From contig NZ_SSMQ01000002.1 of the NCBI RefSeq assembly GCF_005144585.1, positions 186,001 to 250,000 on the forward strand: a stretch of 64,000 bases of DNA, given 5' to 3'. The DNA is from Polyangium fumosum (GTDB lineage: Bacteria; Myxococcota_A; Polyangia; Polyangiales; Polyangiaceae). Of this stretch, positions 46,603 through 54,328 are shown piece by piece. The translations under genes and the position numbers were made by a program. Below the pieces are notes generated by a model. The model was given only the letters and a program-made list of their open reading frames with translations, ran no database searches and had not been told where the DNA came from. Positions within the stretch are counted from its first letter, which is position 1, and each line of letters opens with the position of its first letter.

Positions 46603-47580
46603 ATGCGCCCGAACGATCACGAAACCGTGGATGCCCGTCCCCCGGACGAAAACGACGAGCCGAACGAGCCCCCTCGAACGGCCCCCTCGTGGCGCACGAT
46701 CGAGCCGCCGCGCGAGGGCGAGCTCCTCGTCGTCGTCGGCCCCACCGCGAGCGGAAAAACCGAGCTCGCGCTCCGCCTCGCCGAGACGTTCGGCGGCGAG
46801 ATCATAAACGCCGACAGCGTGCAGATCTACCGCGGCTACGACGTCGGCTCGGGCAAACCCACGGCCGAGGAGCGCGCGCGGGCCCCGCACCACCTCGTCG
46901 ACATCGCCGACCCGCTCGTGCCCCTCGACGCGCAGACCTTCGCCGGGCTCGGCGAGCGCGCGATCGAGGACGTCAAACGCCGCGGCCGCGTGCCCATCGT
47001 CTGCGGCGGCACGTACCTCTGGATCAAATCGCTCGTCTACGGCCTCGCCCCCGCGCCGCCCGCCGACCCCGCGATCCGCGCGCGGCACGCAGCGGTCGCC
47101 GAGGCCGAAGGGCGCGCGGCCCTGCACGCCATGCTCGCCGCCGTCGACCCCGAGAGCGCCGCGCGCCTCGCGCCAAACGACCTCGTCCGCGTGAGCCGCG
47201 CGCTCGAAATTCACGAGCTCTCGGGCAAACCGCAGAGCCAGTGGTTCGCCGAGCACGGCTTCCGCGAGAAGCGCCACGACACGCGCCTCGTCGGCGTCGC
47301 CTGGCCCCGCGAGACGCTCGACGATCGCATGCGCGCGCGCGTCCGGCGTTGGCTCGACGCGGGCTGGATCGACGAAGTGCGCGCGCTGCTCGGCGCGGGC
47401 CACGCCGCGGCGCGACCGATGGGATCGGTCGGATACAAGCAGGTGCGCGCGCACCTCGAAGGCGAGCTCCCGCGGGAGGAGCTCGAAGACACGATCGTCC
47501 GCGCGACACGCGTCTTCGCGCGCCGCCAGCGCACGTGGCTGCGCGACGAGCCCGTCCTTTACGTCGCGCTCGACGCCTGA
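46603..47580 (+). CDS. miaA: tRNA dimethylallyltransferase MiaA
   Basis: Adds a dimethylallyl group to A37 of tRNAs that read UNN codons. The P-loop GPTASGKT (46-53), DSVQIYRG, the catalytic-region GGTYLW and the tRNA-binding C-terminal part (GSVGYKQV, TRVFARRQRTWLR) are all present. Residues 1-40 form an acidic/Pro-rich extension not seen in most homologues, so a later start is possible, although no other ATG lies before the P-loop. It converges on the next gene with 4 bp between stops. Confidence 0.94.
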   Translation: MRPNDHETVDARPPDENDEPNEPPRTAPSWRTIEPPREGELLVVVGPTASGKTELALRLAETFGGEIINADSVQIYRGYDVGSGKPTAEERARAPHHLVDIADPLVPLDAQTFAGLGERAIEDVKRRGRVPIVCGGTYLWIKSLVYGLAPAPPADPAIRARHAAVAEAEGRAALHAMLAAVDPESAARLAPNDLVRVSRALEIHELSGKPQSQWFAEHGFREKRHDTRLVGVAWPRETLDDRMRARVRRWLDAGWIDEVRALLGAGHAAARPMGSVGYKQVRAHLEGELPREELEDTIVRATRVFARRQRTWLRDEPVLYVALDA

Positions 47581-47584
47581 TCCA

Positions 47585-48565
47585 TCACGCGCCCTTGTCG
47601 CTGATATCGAGCGTGATCACGAGCGAGAGCAACGCCGGCCCCTTCGAGGCTTCGAGCTTCTGCTCCACCTCGCGCACCGCCTCGGCCAGGAGCGCGCGCG
47701 CGGACTTTCGGTCGGGCATCGATCCACGCCGCTCCACGCTCACCCGCGTGAACGGCAAGACGCCCTCCGACGCCAGCGTCTGCGTGAGCGACTTGCGCTT
47801 TGTGCTCTCCGCGCGGGACCGCGTCGCGCTCGGCGGCGGTGTCCCGCGCGATGCCTCGATCCGCACCGCGGCAGGCGCCACGACGCTCGCGAGCACCGCG
47901 CTCTTGGGCAACACGCCATCCTCGGGAAGGCCGTGCAGCGGCGCTCCATCAGCGCTCGGCATGCCGCTCAGGAGATACGCCTGCGCCGCGCCCGCCACCA
48001 TGCGCAGCTCCACCGACAGCGACCGCCGCATCTCGTCCTGCCGCAGGATTGCGCGCGCCTCGCGCAGATACTTGGACGCCGAAAGATCATTCTTCTCGCG
48101 CCCCGCGAGCTGCTTGAGCACGCCGAGCACCAGCGGGTCGTCGAGCGTCTCCAGCGAATCGTCCGCAGCGCCGAGGCTCGCCTGCACGGCCGACGAGCTC
48201 GTCTCCAGGCGCGCGGAGGCGAGCGCCTCGACGATCTCGCGCGCTTCGCGCAGCGACCTACCGGCGAGCGCCTCGCAGAGGAGGCGCGCGCTCCGGGCCG
48301 TGCGCAGCCTGTCGCAGTCGTGATCGATGCCGAGCTCGCTCATGCGTGCTTCGAGCACCTCGACGAGCTTGCGCGTCGCGGGCGTGATGGCGCGGACGAC
48401 CTCCAGCACCTTGCGCGCGAACTCTTCCAGGGCCTTCGCAGAGAGCGCGCGCTCCGTCAGGCTCACGCCGAGGATCCCCGTCCCGAGGACGACGGCGCGC
48501 GCCCATGTCGTCGTTTCCGGCAGGGAGCCTGCGCTGCTGTCGATGCCCGTCCTGCTCTTCCCCAT
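47585..48565 (-). CDS. Hypothetical protein
   Basis: A 326-residue protein of no recognised family. A hydrophobic segment (about residues 22-38, ARAVVLGTGILGVSL) near the N-terminus could be a weak anchor. The middle is helical with many charged residues and two Cys (IDHDCDRLRTARSARLLCEA). The C-terminal part mixes strands with helices (VLASVVAPAAVRIEA, SARALLAEAVREVEQKLEAS) and ends in a strand-like LLSLVITLDISDKG. TATACT at 48584-48589 and a GAGAGG purine tract before the ATG support this start. It is divergent from the carboxypeptidase gene. Confidence 0.72.
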   Translation of the reverse strand: MGKSRTGIDSSAGSLPETTTWARAVVLGTGILGVSLTERALSAKALEEFARKVLEVVRAITPATRKLVEVLEARMSELGIDHDCDRLRTARSARLLCEALAGRSLREAREIVEALASARLETSSSAVQASLGAADDSLETLDDPLVLGVLKQLAGREKNDLSASKYLREARAILRQDEMRRSLSVELRMVAGAAQAYLLSGMPSADGAPLHGLPEDGVLPKSAVLASVVAPAAVRIEASRGTPPPSATRSRAESTKRKSLTQTLASEGVLPFTRVSVERRGSMPDRKSARALLAEAVREVEQKLEASKGPALLSLVITLDISDKGA

Positions 48566-48583
48566 TCGACCTCTCCGCGGCGG

Positions 48584-48589
48584 AGTATA
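48584..48589 (-). promoter_or_regulatory. Putative -10 box TATACT
   Basis: A near-consensus TATACT 18 nt before the ATG at 48565, with a GAGAGG tract between, giving a very short leader with a ribosome binding site. Confidence 0.42.
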
Positions 48590-48684
48590 GGCGAAACGGC
48601 CCCGCACGCCGGGGCCTTCGCCATGTGCGGGACACACCCGCGCGCGGGCCCACGATCGCTCCCCGCTCGCCCGCTCTTCGTGGC

Positions 48685-49803
48685 ATGATGCATTTCATGC
48701 ACGTCGACGCGGACCTCTGCGGCGGAAGCATTGTCGTCACCGGCCACCACGGGGCCGAGGCCGAGCTCTCCTTGCGCGCCGACAGCGCCGCCGGCATCCG
48801 GCAATGGTTCCATTTCCGGGTTCGAGGCGCGCGCGGCCGCCACGTCGAGCTCACGATCCACGACGCGGGCGAGGCGATGCACCCCGACGCCTTCCATGGC
48901 TACCGCGCGCTCGCATCGTATGACCTCGAACGATGGTTCCGCGTCCCCACCCATTTCGATGGACGCCGCCTCGTCCTCCAGCACCGGCCCGAGCACGACA
49001 CGGTCCATTATTCGTATTTCGCCGCGTATCCCCTCGATCGCCTCGCTGCGCTCCTCTCCGTCGTCGATCGCTCGCCGCGGGCGCGCGTGCTCCCGATCGG
49101 CGCGAGCGTCGAGGGACGCCCGATCCACATCATCGTCCTCGGCGAGGAGCACCCGGGCAAGCCCCGCCTCTGGATCACGGGGCGGCAGCATCCTGGCGAG
49201 ACGATGGGCTCGTGGTTCGTCGAGGGCGCGCTCGTCCGGCTCCTCGCCGAGGACGACCTGGTCACGGACACGCTCCTCCACGAGGCCGTGGTGTACGTCG
49301 TGCCGATCGTGAACCCGGACGGCAGCACGCGCGGCAATTTCCGCACGAACGCGGCCGGGCGGGACCTCAATCGTGAATGGCAGGCGCCGAGCGACGAGCT
49401 GAGCCCCGAGGTCGCCTCCGTGCGCAGCGCCATGGAGCAGGCGGGCGTGGACCTCTTCCTCGACGTGCACGGCGACGAGCACGCCGACGTCGCGTTCGCC
49501 ATCGGCTGCGCGGGAAACCCCGGCTACTCCGAGCGCCTCTACGAGCTGGAACGGCGCTTCACGCGGAGCCTCGCGCGGCGCGACGGAGGTTTTTCCTCGG
49601 AGCTCGATTATGGAGCAGACGACCCGGGCAAGGGTGATCTGCGCATCGGAAACAACTGGGTCGGCGAGCGCTTTGATTGCTTGTCGATGACGATCGAGAT
49701 GCCGTTCAAGGAGGGCCCGAGCGGCTTCGGCCCTGACCGCGCCGCCGAGCTTGGCCGCTCCTCGCTCGAGGCCGTGCTCGAATCTTTGGGCGCGCTGCGC
49801 TAG
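48685..49803 (+). CDS. M14 metallocarboxypeptidase of the cytosolic carboxypeptidase (CCP/AGBL) type
   Basis: A 372-residue zinc peptidase. An N-terminal beta-sandwich (about 1-130) typical of CCPs precedes the peptidase domain. Zinc ligands are His169 and Glu172 (RQHPGETMGS) and His262 (DVHGDE); the catalytic Glu is Glu338 (MTIEMPFK). The substrate-site signature NPDGSTRGNFRTNAAGRD then LNREW is the CCP hallmark. Eukaryotic relatives trim glutamates from tubulin; bacterial members act on unknown protein or peptide tails. No signal peptide is present. It precedes the glycosyltransferase gene by 14 bp. Confidence 0.92.
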   Translation: MMHFMHVDADLCGGSIVVTGHHGAEAELSLRADSAAGIRQWFHFRVRGARGRHVELTIHDAGEAMHPDAFHGYRALASYDLERWFRVPTHFDGRRLVLQHRPEHDTVHYSYFAAYPLDRLAALLSVVDRSPRARVLPIGASVEGRPIHIIVLGEEHPGKPRLWITGRQHPGETMGSWFVEGALVRLLAEDDLVTDTLLHEAVVYVVPIVNPDGSTRGNFRTNAAGRDLNREWQAPSDELSPEVASVRSAMEQAGVDLFLDVHGDEHADVAFAIGCAGNPGYSERLYELERRFTRSLARRDGGFSSELDYGADDPGKGDLRIGNNWVGERFDCLSMTIEMPFKEGPSGFGPDRAAELGRSSLEAVLESLGALR

Positions 49804-49817
49804 GGTAGCGCCCCTCG

Positions 49818-51347
49818 ATGCTTGCTCGGCTCCTCCCCCTTTGGCGGCGCCTCCCCGCCTTCCTCGGCCGCGGCCTGCCCTGGCTCGTCGGCCTCGGCGC
49901 CGTCGCGTACGTCGGCATCTATCTCGTGCTCGCGGTCCTGCACCTCCGGTATCCATTCGAGATCGAATGGATGGAAGGCGGCGCCGTCGACCACGTCCGC
50001 CACATCCTCTCGGGCAAACGCCTCTACGATCGCCCCACGATCGATTTCGTCCCCTTCATCTACACGCCGCTCTACTTCTACGTCTCCGCGGCCGTGAGCA
50101 AGCTCTTCGGCCTCGGTTTTTTCTCCCTGCGCCTCGTCTCGCTCCTCTCGTCGCTCGGCTGCCTCGCGTTCATCGCGCTCTTCGTGCATCGCGAGACGAA
50201 AAACCGCCTCGCGGCCGTGCTCGCGGCGGGCCTCTTCGCGGGCACGTACCGCGAGAGCGTCGCGTTCATGGATATCGCGCGGGTCGACTCGCTCGCGCTC
50301 CTCTTTTTGCTCCTCGGCCTCTACGTCCTCCGCTTCCGCGAGGGCCTCGGCTTCCGGCTCCTCGCCGTCGCCTTGTTCCTGCTCTCGTTCCTGACGAAAC
50401 AATCGATGCTCGTGGCCGCGGCGCCTCTTGCGGCGTATGCGCTCTTCGCGGACGGCTGGAAGCGCGGGCTCGGGTTTGGCGTGGCGCTCTTCGGCACGAT
50501 CGGCCTCTCGGTCCTCGCGCTCGATCGCCTGCACGGCGGCTGGTTCCGTTATTACGTCTTCTTTTTGCCCTCGCAGCACCCGAACGTGCCGGCGATGTGG
50601 GTCGATTACTGGGTCGAGGACCTCTTCGCGCCGCTCGCCGTCTCGTTCGCCGCGGCGCTTTACTGGTTCGCGGCCTCGGGCGAAGGCGCGCGCAAGGCGC
50701 GTCTCTTCTGGTTCTTCGCCGCGGCCGGCGCGCTCGGGACCTCGTGGGGCGGGCGCCTGCATGCGGGCGGCTGGCCGAACGTGCTCATGCCCGCGTTCTC
50801 CGTGCTCGCCATTCTCTTCGGCCTCGGCATCGCCACGGCCCTCGAAAGCATCGGCCAGGCGCCGGAAGCCCTACGGGCCCGCCTGCGCGCCGCGACCTTC
50901 GGCGTCGCGGCCCTCCAGCTCGCCTGCGTCATCTACGATCCTCGCCGCCTCGTGCCCTCGCGCAGCGACGAGCAGGCGGGCCACGCCTTCGTGAAGAAGC
51001 TCGCCGCATTGCCCGGCGAGGTATGGCTCCCGGCGCACGGCCACCTCCCGACGCTCGCGGGCAAGCGCCCGTTCGCGCACGAGATGGCGATGCAGGACAT
51101 CCTGGGCATTGGCGGCGGCCCGCCGGGCATCGCGCTCCGGGACGAGCTCCGCGAGGCGCTGAAGACGCAGCGCTTCGGCGCGGTCATCCCAGATACCGAT
51201 TTCTACAAGAAAGAGATCAACCTGTTTTACCAACGCAACGAAAAGGACCCGCCGCTCTTCGGGGGGAACGATTTCTTCCCGGTGACGGGCATGAAGACGC
51301 GGCCGCGGGGGGTGTTTTCCCCGCGGCCGGCGGGGCAGCGGCGGTGA
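49818..51347 (+). CDS. GT-C fold membrane glycosyltransferase, family 39-like
   Basis: A 509-residue integral membrane protein with about ten helices in residues 20-370 and a soluble C-terminal part of about 140 residues. The first periplasmic loop carries the acidic motif EIEWMEGG (about 49-56), in place of the Asp-Glu motif that binds metal and lipid-linked sugar in GT39/PMT enzymes, followed by YTPLYFYV. A second conserved site is FMDIARVDSL. It probably adds a sugar from a polyprenyl donor in the periplasm; acceptor unknown. TAGGGT, overlapping the upstream stop, lies 11 nt before the ATG. A strong GC hairpin lies in its last codons (51301-51328). Confidence 0.83.
   Translation: MLARLLPLWRRLPAFLGRGLPWLVGLGAVAYVGIYLVLAVLHLRYPFEIEWMEGGAVDHVRHILSGKRLYDRPTIDFVPFIYTPLYFYVSAAVSKLFGLGFFSLRLVSLLSSLGCLAFIALFVHRETKNRLAAVLAAGLFAGTYRESVAFMDIARVDSLALLFLLLGLYVLRFREGLGFRLLAVALFLLSFLTKQSMLVAAAPLAAYALFADGWKRGLGFGVALFGTIGLSVLALDRLHGGWFRYYVFFLPSQHPNVPAMWVDYWVEDLFAPLAVSFAAALYWFAASGEGARKARLFWFFAAAGALGTSWGGRLHAGGWPNVLMPAFSVLAILFGLGIATALESIGQAPEALRARLRAATFGVAALQLACVIYDPRRLVPSRSDEQAGHAFVKKLAALPGEVWLPAHGHLPTLAGKRPFAHEMAMQDILGIGGGPPGIALRDELREALKTQRFGAVIPDTDFYKKEINLFYQRNEKDPPLFGGNDFFPVTGMKTRPRGVFSPRPAGQRR
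51301..51328 (+). terminator. Intragenic 10-bp GC hairpin at the end of the glycosyltransferase gene
   Basis: GGCCGCGGGG and CCCCGCGGCC pair perfectly around an 8-nt loop that contains TTTT. It lies 20 bp before the stop codon and 29 bp before the convergent stop at 51357, so it may terminate transcription from either side. Confidence 0.4.
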
Positions 51348-51356
51348 GGCGGCGGC

Positions 51357-51983
51357 TCACGGCCCGATCGAAAACGTCACCGCCTCCCCCGTGAACGGCC
51401 CTCCGTCCTGCGCCACGCGGTTGTCCTCGAAGATCGCGTTCGTCACGACGAGCGTCACCGGCTCCCCCGTGAGCGCGAGTTTCGTCCACGAGGCCGCGTC
51501 GAACGTGTACGAAAGCTCCGTCGTGAAGACGCGCACGAGCTCGGGGCTCTTCGGCGTCGAGAACACGAGCAGATACGCGCGGCCGTTCACCGGCGCCCCG
51601 TGCGCCCAGGCCTCGCGCGGACCGAAAAACGAGGCGATCGCCTTCGCGGCCCCGACAAACCTTTCTCCCGCCGAAGGCTCGCGCGCCGCGGAGGACCCGC
51701 CCACGTGCCATTCGATCGTCGGCGGCACGTCCTTCGGCAGCGTCGCGCCCGCGGCCGGCGTGTCCACCACCACGCCTTGCGCCGCGTCGGTCTTTGGCGC
51801 GGCCAAGAGCAGCGCTTCGAGCGCCTCGTCCGTCGCCGCGCCCGTGTAGATCACGCCGGTCAGGTCCGGCTCGTTCGTCGCGGGCGGGTTCTCCGTCTCG
51901 CCTCCGCACGCGCCCACGCTCGTCCCGACGAACACCGCGCCGGCGAGTGATACGATTCCCACGATTCGTCCGATTCTCTTCAC
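51357..51983 (-). CDS. Lipoprotein, third gene of the MbnP/MbnH operon
   Basis: A 208-residue secreted protein: signal VSLAGAVFVGTSVGACGGE with lipobox Cys26, then a mostly beta domain (GVVVDTPAAGATLPKDVPPT, EWHVGG, RAYLLVFSTPKSPELVRVF, VTLVVTNAIFEDNRV). No family is recognised. The GTG at 51983 overlaps the stop of the MbnH-like gene (GTGA) and has a good ribosome binding site (GGGAGGAA), so it is co-translated with the metallo-mystery pair and may share its role in copper or another metal. That role is inference from position. Confidence 0.75.
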   Translation of the reverse strand: MKRIGRIVGIVSLAGAVFVGTSVGACGGETENPPATNEPDLTGVIYTGAATDEALEALLLAAPKTDAAQGVVVDTPAAGATLPKDVPPTIEWHVGGSSAAREPSAGERFVGAAKAIASFFGPREAWAHGAPVNGRAYLLVFSTPKSPELVRVFTTELSYTFDAASWTKLALTGEPVTLVVTNAIFEDNRVAQDGGPFTGEAVTFSIGP

Positions 51984-53188
51984 GGCATTCCTCCCGCGCT
52001 GTCCTGCTTCCAAGGGTCCGCGAAGCGCGGATCGGTGAGCAGCGCATCGTCCGTCAGCGCCGCGAGGAAAGCAAGCACGTCGGCCTTCTCGTCCTCGGTC
52101 AACACAAAGCCATTGATGAGTTCGCTCTTGTACGGGTTCGTGCTCCCCACGCCGGCGTACGGGCCATCCGCGATCGTGCGCCCGCCGGCCGCGTAATGAT
52201 CGAGCACCTCGCTGAGCGTTGCAATGCTCCCGTCGTGCATGTAGGGCGCCGTGAGCGTGATGTTGCGGAGCGTCGGCGCGCGGAACCGGCCCATGTCCGT
52301 GGTGACGCTCGTCACCTCGTAGACGCCTCGATTGCCCTCCGGATACGCGCCCGTGCCGCCGAGGTTGTAGAGGCCCGTGTTGTGGAACATCGTCTCGGTG
52401 AACGTGCTGCCGTCGTGCACCACGGAGTCCGAGAAATTGAAGCCGCCGTGGCAATGGAAGCACTCGAGCTTCTCCGAGAAGAACAGGTCCTTGCCGCGCT
52501 TCTGGGCCTCCGACAGCGCCTTCGAATCGCCGCCGTAGTTGTACCGATCCCAGGCCGATTGGTAGGAGATCACGCTGCGCTCGAACGCGCCGATCGCCCG
52601 GACGACGTTCTCCAGCCGCACGGGGTCCGCCTCGTCTGGAAACGCCTTCGGAAAGAGCGCCTCGTACACCGGCTCCTTGCGCAATCGTTCGAGGAGCACG
52701 TCTTCCTTGCCCGCGAGCCCGAGCTCGACCGGCGTCTCGCCAAAGAGCGGCAGGAGCGCCTGCTCTTCGAGCTCCGTGATCAACGGGTTTGCCCAGGTGA
52801 GCGTCGACAGATAGCCCACGTTCACGATCGACATCGAGCTCCGCGGGTGCACCTCGCCCGTCGATCCGAGCCCGCCCGCGCGCCCATCCGTGAACGCGAG
52901 CTTCTGGTCGTGGCACGACGCGCAGCTCTGCGTCTCGTTCCCGGACAACCGTTTGTCATAGAACAGGCGCCGGCCGAGCTCGACCTTGTCGACCGACATC
53001 GGGTTGTCCGCGGGGACCTTGGGCTTCGGATACCCCGCGGGCAGGCCAAAATCCCACGTCGCGGGGGCCGGGGGCACGGGCGCGGGCGGCCCCTCCCCCT
53101 CCCCACCGCAGCCTGCGAAGGCGCCAAGAAGCAAAAGCGCGGCGAAAGACCCCCGCGCGGCCAAGGGGAGGAGGGGAAGGTATTTCAT
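51980..53188 (-). CDS. MbnH-like di-haem cytochrome c peroxidase (metallo-mystery pair)
   Basis: A 402-residue exported protein with a lipoprotein-type signal (LLLLGAFAGCGGE) and two haem c sites, CASCH (89-93) and CFHCH (243-247), in the bacterial CcpA/MauG fold; conserved segments include LGRRLFYDKRLSGNET and FRAPTLRNITLTAPYMHDGS. The TIGR04039-type members sit beside an MbnP partner, as here, and MbnH of methanotrophs oxidises a Trp of MbnP to kynurenine. The ATG lies 4 bp after the MbnP stop. It is therefore likely a protein-modifying di-haem enzyme rather than a simple peroxidase. Confidence 0.9.
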   Translation of the reverse strand: MKYLPLLPLAARGSFAALLLLGAFAGCGGEGEGPPAPVPPAPATWDFGLPAGYPKPKVPADNPMSVDKVELGRRLFYDKRLSGNETQSCASCHDQKLAFTDGRAGGLGSTGEVHPRSSMSIVNVGYLSTLTWANPLITELEEQALLPLFGETPVELGLAGKEDVLLERLRKEPVYEALFPKAFPDEADPVRLENVVRAIGAFERSVISYQSAWDRYNYGGDSKALSEAQKRGKDLFFSEKLECFHCHGGFNFSDSVVHDGSTFTETMFHNTGLYNLGGTGAYPEGNRGVYEVTSVTTDMGRFRAPTLRNITLTAPYMHDGSIATLSEVLDHYAAGGRTIADGPYAGVGSTNPYKSELINGFVLTEDEKADVLAFLAALTDDALLTDPRFADPWKQDSAGGMP

Positions 53189-53192
53189 GGGT

Positions 53193-54125
53193 TCACTCCG
53201 CCACGAAGAGCTTCTGTTCGTCCGGATGCACCGAGCCGTCATCCACGTGGATGCCGAGGCGGCCCAGGATGGCCTGGCATTCGGGGTCGTCCTTGCCCGC
53301 CATGCAGCCCGGTGCGCCGCCCGCGTTCTGCGAGAGGTCACTCTCGGCGACGAGCGCCGCGTAATCGACCACGAACTTGCCACTGAGCGGATCGTAGTTG
53401 GTCAGGTGCACCTCGGGACGGTTCGCCCGGTCGCAGGCCGTGACGACCCCCGACGCGTCCTCCGTGCACCCCGTGCTGCCGATGTGCACGTTGAAGGCCC
53501 CGCCGCCCGCCGTGGGCGCCGCGTCCACGCGGAGGAACTTGTACCCGCCGTTCCAGTTCCAGAAGAGCGCGCTCAGGTTGAGCGGCGAAGGCGCCGTCGC
53601 CGCGTCGGCGTGGTTCAGGTTGAAAGGCACCCCGACCTTGAACGTGATGCCTTGGTAGCTCCCGGCCTGCACCCGGCCCTTGATCGTGGTGTTCGTCTCG
53701 CTGGTGCCGTTCGCGCAGGCGCCGGCCTTGTTCTCGAAATCGAGGAGCGCCAGGTTCTCGTGTTGCCACAGCCCGTCCTGCGTGAGCTCGACCGGGAACT
53801 CGCTGCCGTCCTTGCGCAAGAGGCGTACGTCGTGCACGTAGAGCCGGAAATCGGTGATCTGCACCTCGGTGTTCGTGCTGCCCAAGGTGTAGGTGTCTGT
53901 GCAATCGAAGACCTGGTTCCCGACGCGCCCCTCGAACGCGATCGCCACGTCCATGAGCGCCGGCCCGCCGCCCGCGCCGCCGCTTCCGCCGCTTCCGCCG
54001 CTGCCGCCGCTGCCACCAGCACCGCCGCTGCCATCCGCGCCGCCGTCACCGCACCCGACGGCGAGCGCCGCGACGAGTGCCATGCCGAGCCACGTTCCAC
54101 GCGAAGTCACAAATTGAGAAGCCAT
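53193..54125 (-). CDS. MbnP family copper-binding protein (metallo-mystery pair four-Cys protein)
   Basis: A 310-residue lipoprotein: lipobox LAVGC25, then a Gly/Ser linker (27-54) coded by a triplet-like repeat, then an MbnP domain. Family features: VFDCTDTY (Cys75), ITDFRLYVHDVRLL, WQHENLALLDFE (Trp120, His122), Cys137, GVPFNLNHAD (His172), FWNWNGGYKF (Trp189, Trp191), FNVHIGSTGC (His214, Cys220) and Cys231. In methanotroph MbnP a Trp becomes kynurenine and takes part in copper binding. The ATG at 54125 is fixed by GGAGG 7 nt upstream. First gene of the operon. Confidence 0.9.
   Translation of the reverse strand: MASQFVTSRGTWLGMALVAALAVGCGDGGADGSGGAGGSGGSGGSGGSGGAGGGPALMDVAIAFEGRVGNQVFDCTDTYTLGSTNTEVQITDFRLYVHDVRLLRKDGSEFPVELTQDGLWQHENLALLDFENKAGACANGTSETNTTIKGRVQAGSYQGITFKVGVPFNLNHADAATAPSPLNLSALFWNWNGGYKFLRVDAAPTAGGGAFNVHIGSTGCTEDASGVVTACDRANRPEVHLTNYDPLSGKFVVDYAALVAESDLSQNAGGAPGCMAGKDDPECQAILGRLGIHVDDGSVHPDEQKLFVAE
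53955..54046. repeat. Gly/Ser-coding repeat in MbnP linker
   Basis: Repeated CCGCCGCTTCCGCCGCTGCC-type units code on the minus strand for a Gly-Ser-Gly-Gly linker between the lipobox and the MbnP domain. Confidence 0.75.
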
Positions 54126-54315
54126 GTCGTACCTCCGTGCGAGAGCCATGTACCCGTTCCCGCGTCCAGGCAATGCGACAAATTGATGCATCCCCCATGC
54201 CAGCAGGATCTGGGCTCTCCTCGGTGCGCGGCAGCGACATTGACGTAACCTTTCGGGGATGTTGAAGCCACGGGGATCCGCTTGCAACCCGCGTGCGTCG
54301 TGACCGCGTTTCTTG

Positions 54316-54321
54316 TAGGGT
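54316..54321 (+). promoter_or_regulatory. Putative -10 box TAGGGT before triple-DsbA gene
   Basis: TAGGGT ends 7 nt before the ATG at 54329; no Shine-Dalgarno sequence is present. Confidence 0.35.
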
Positions 54322-54328
54322 GCCGGCC

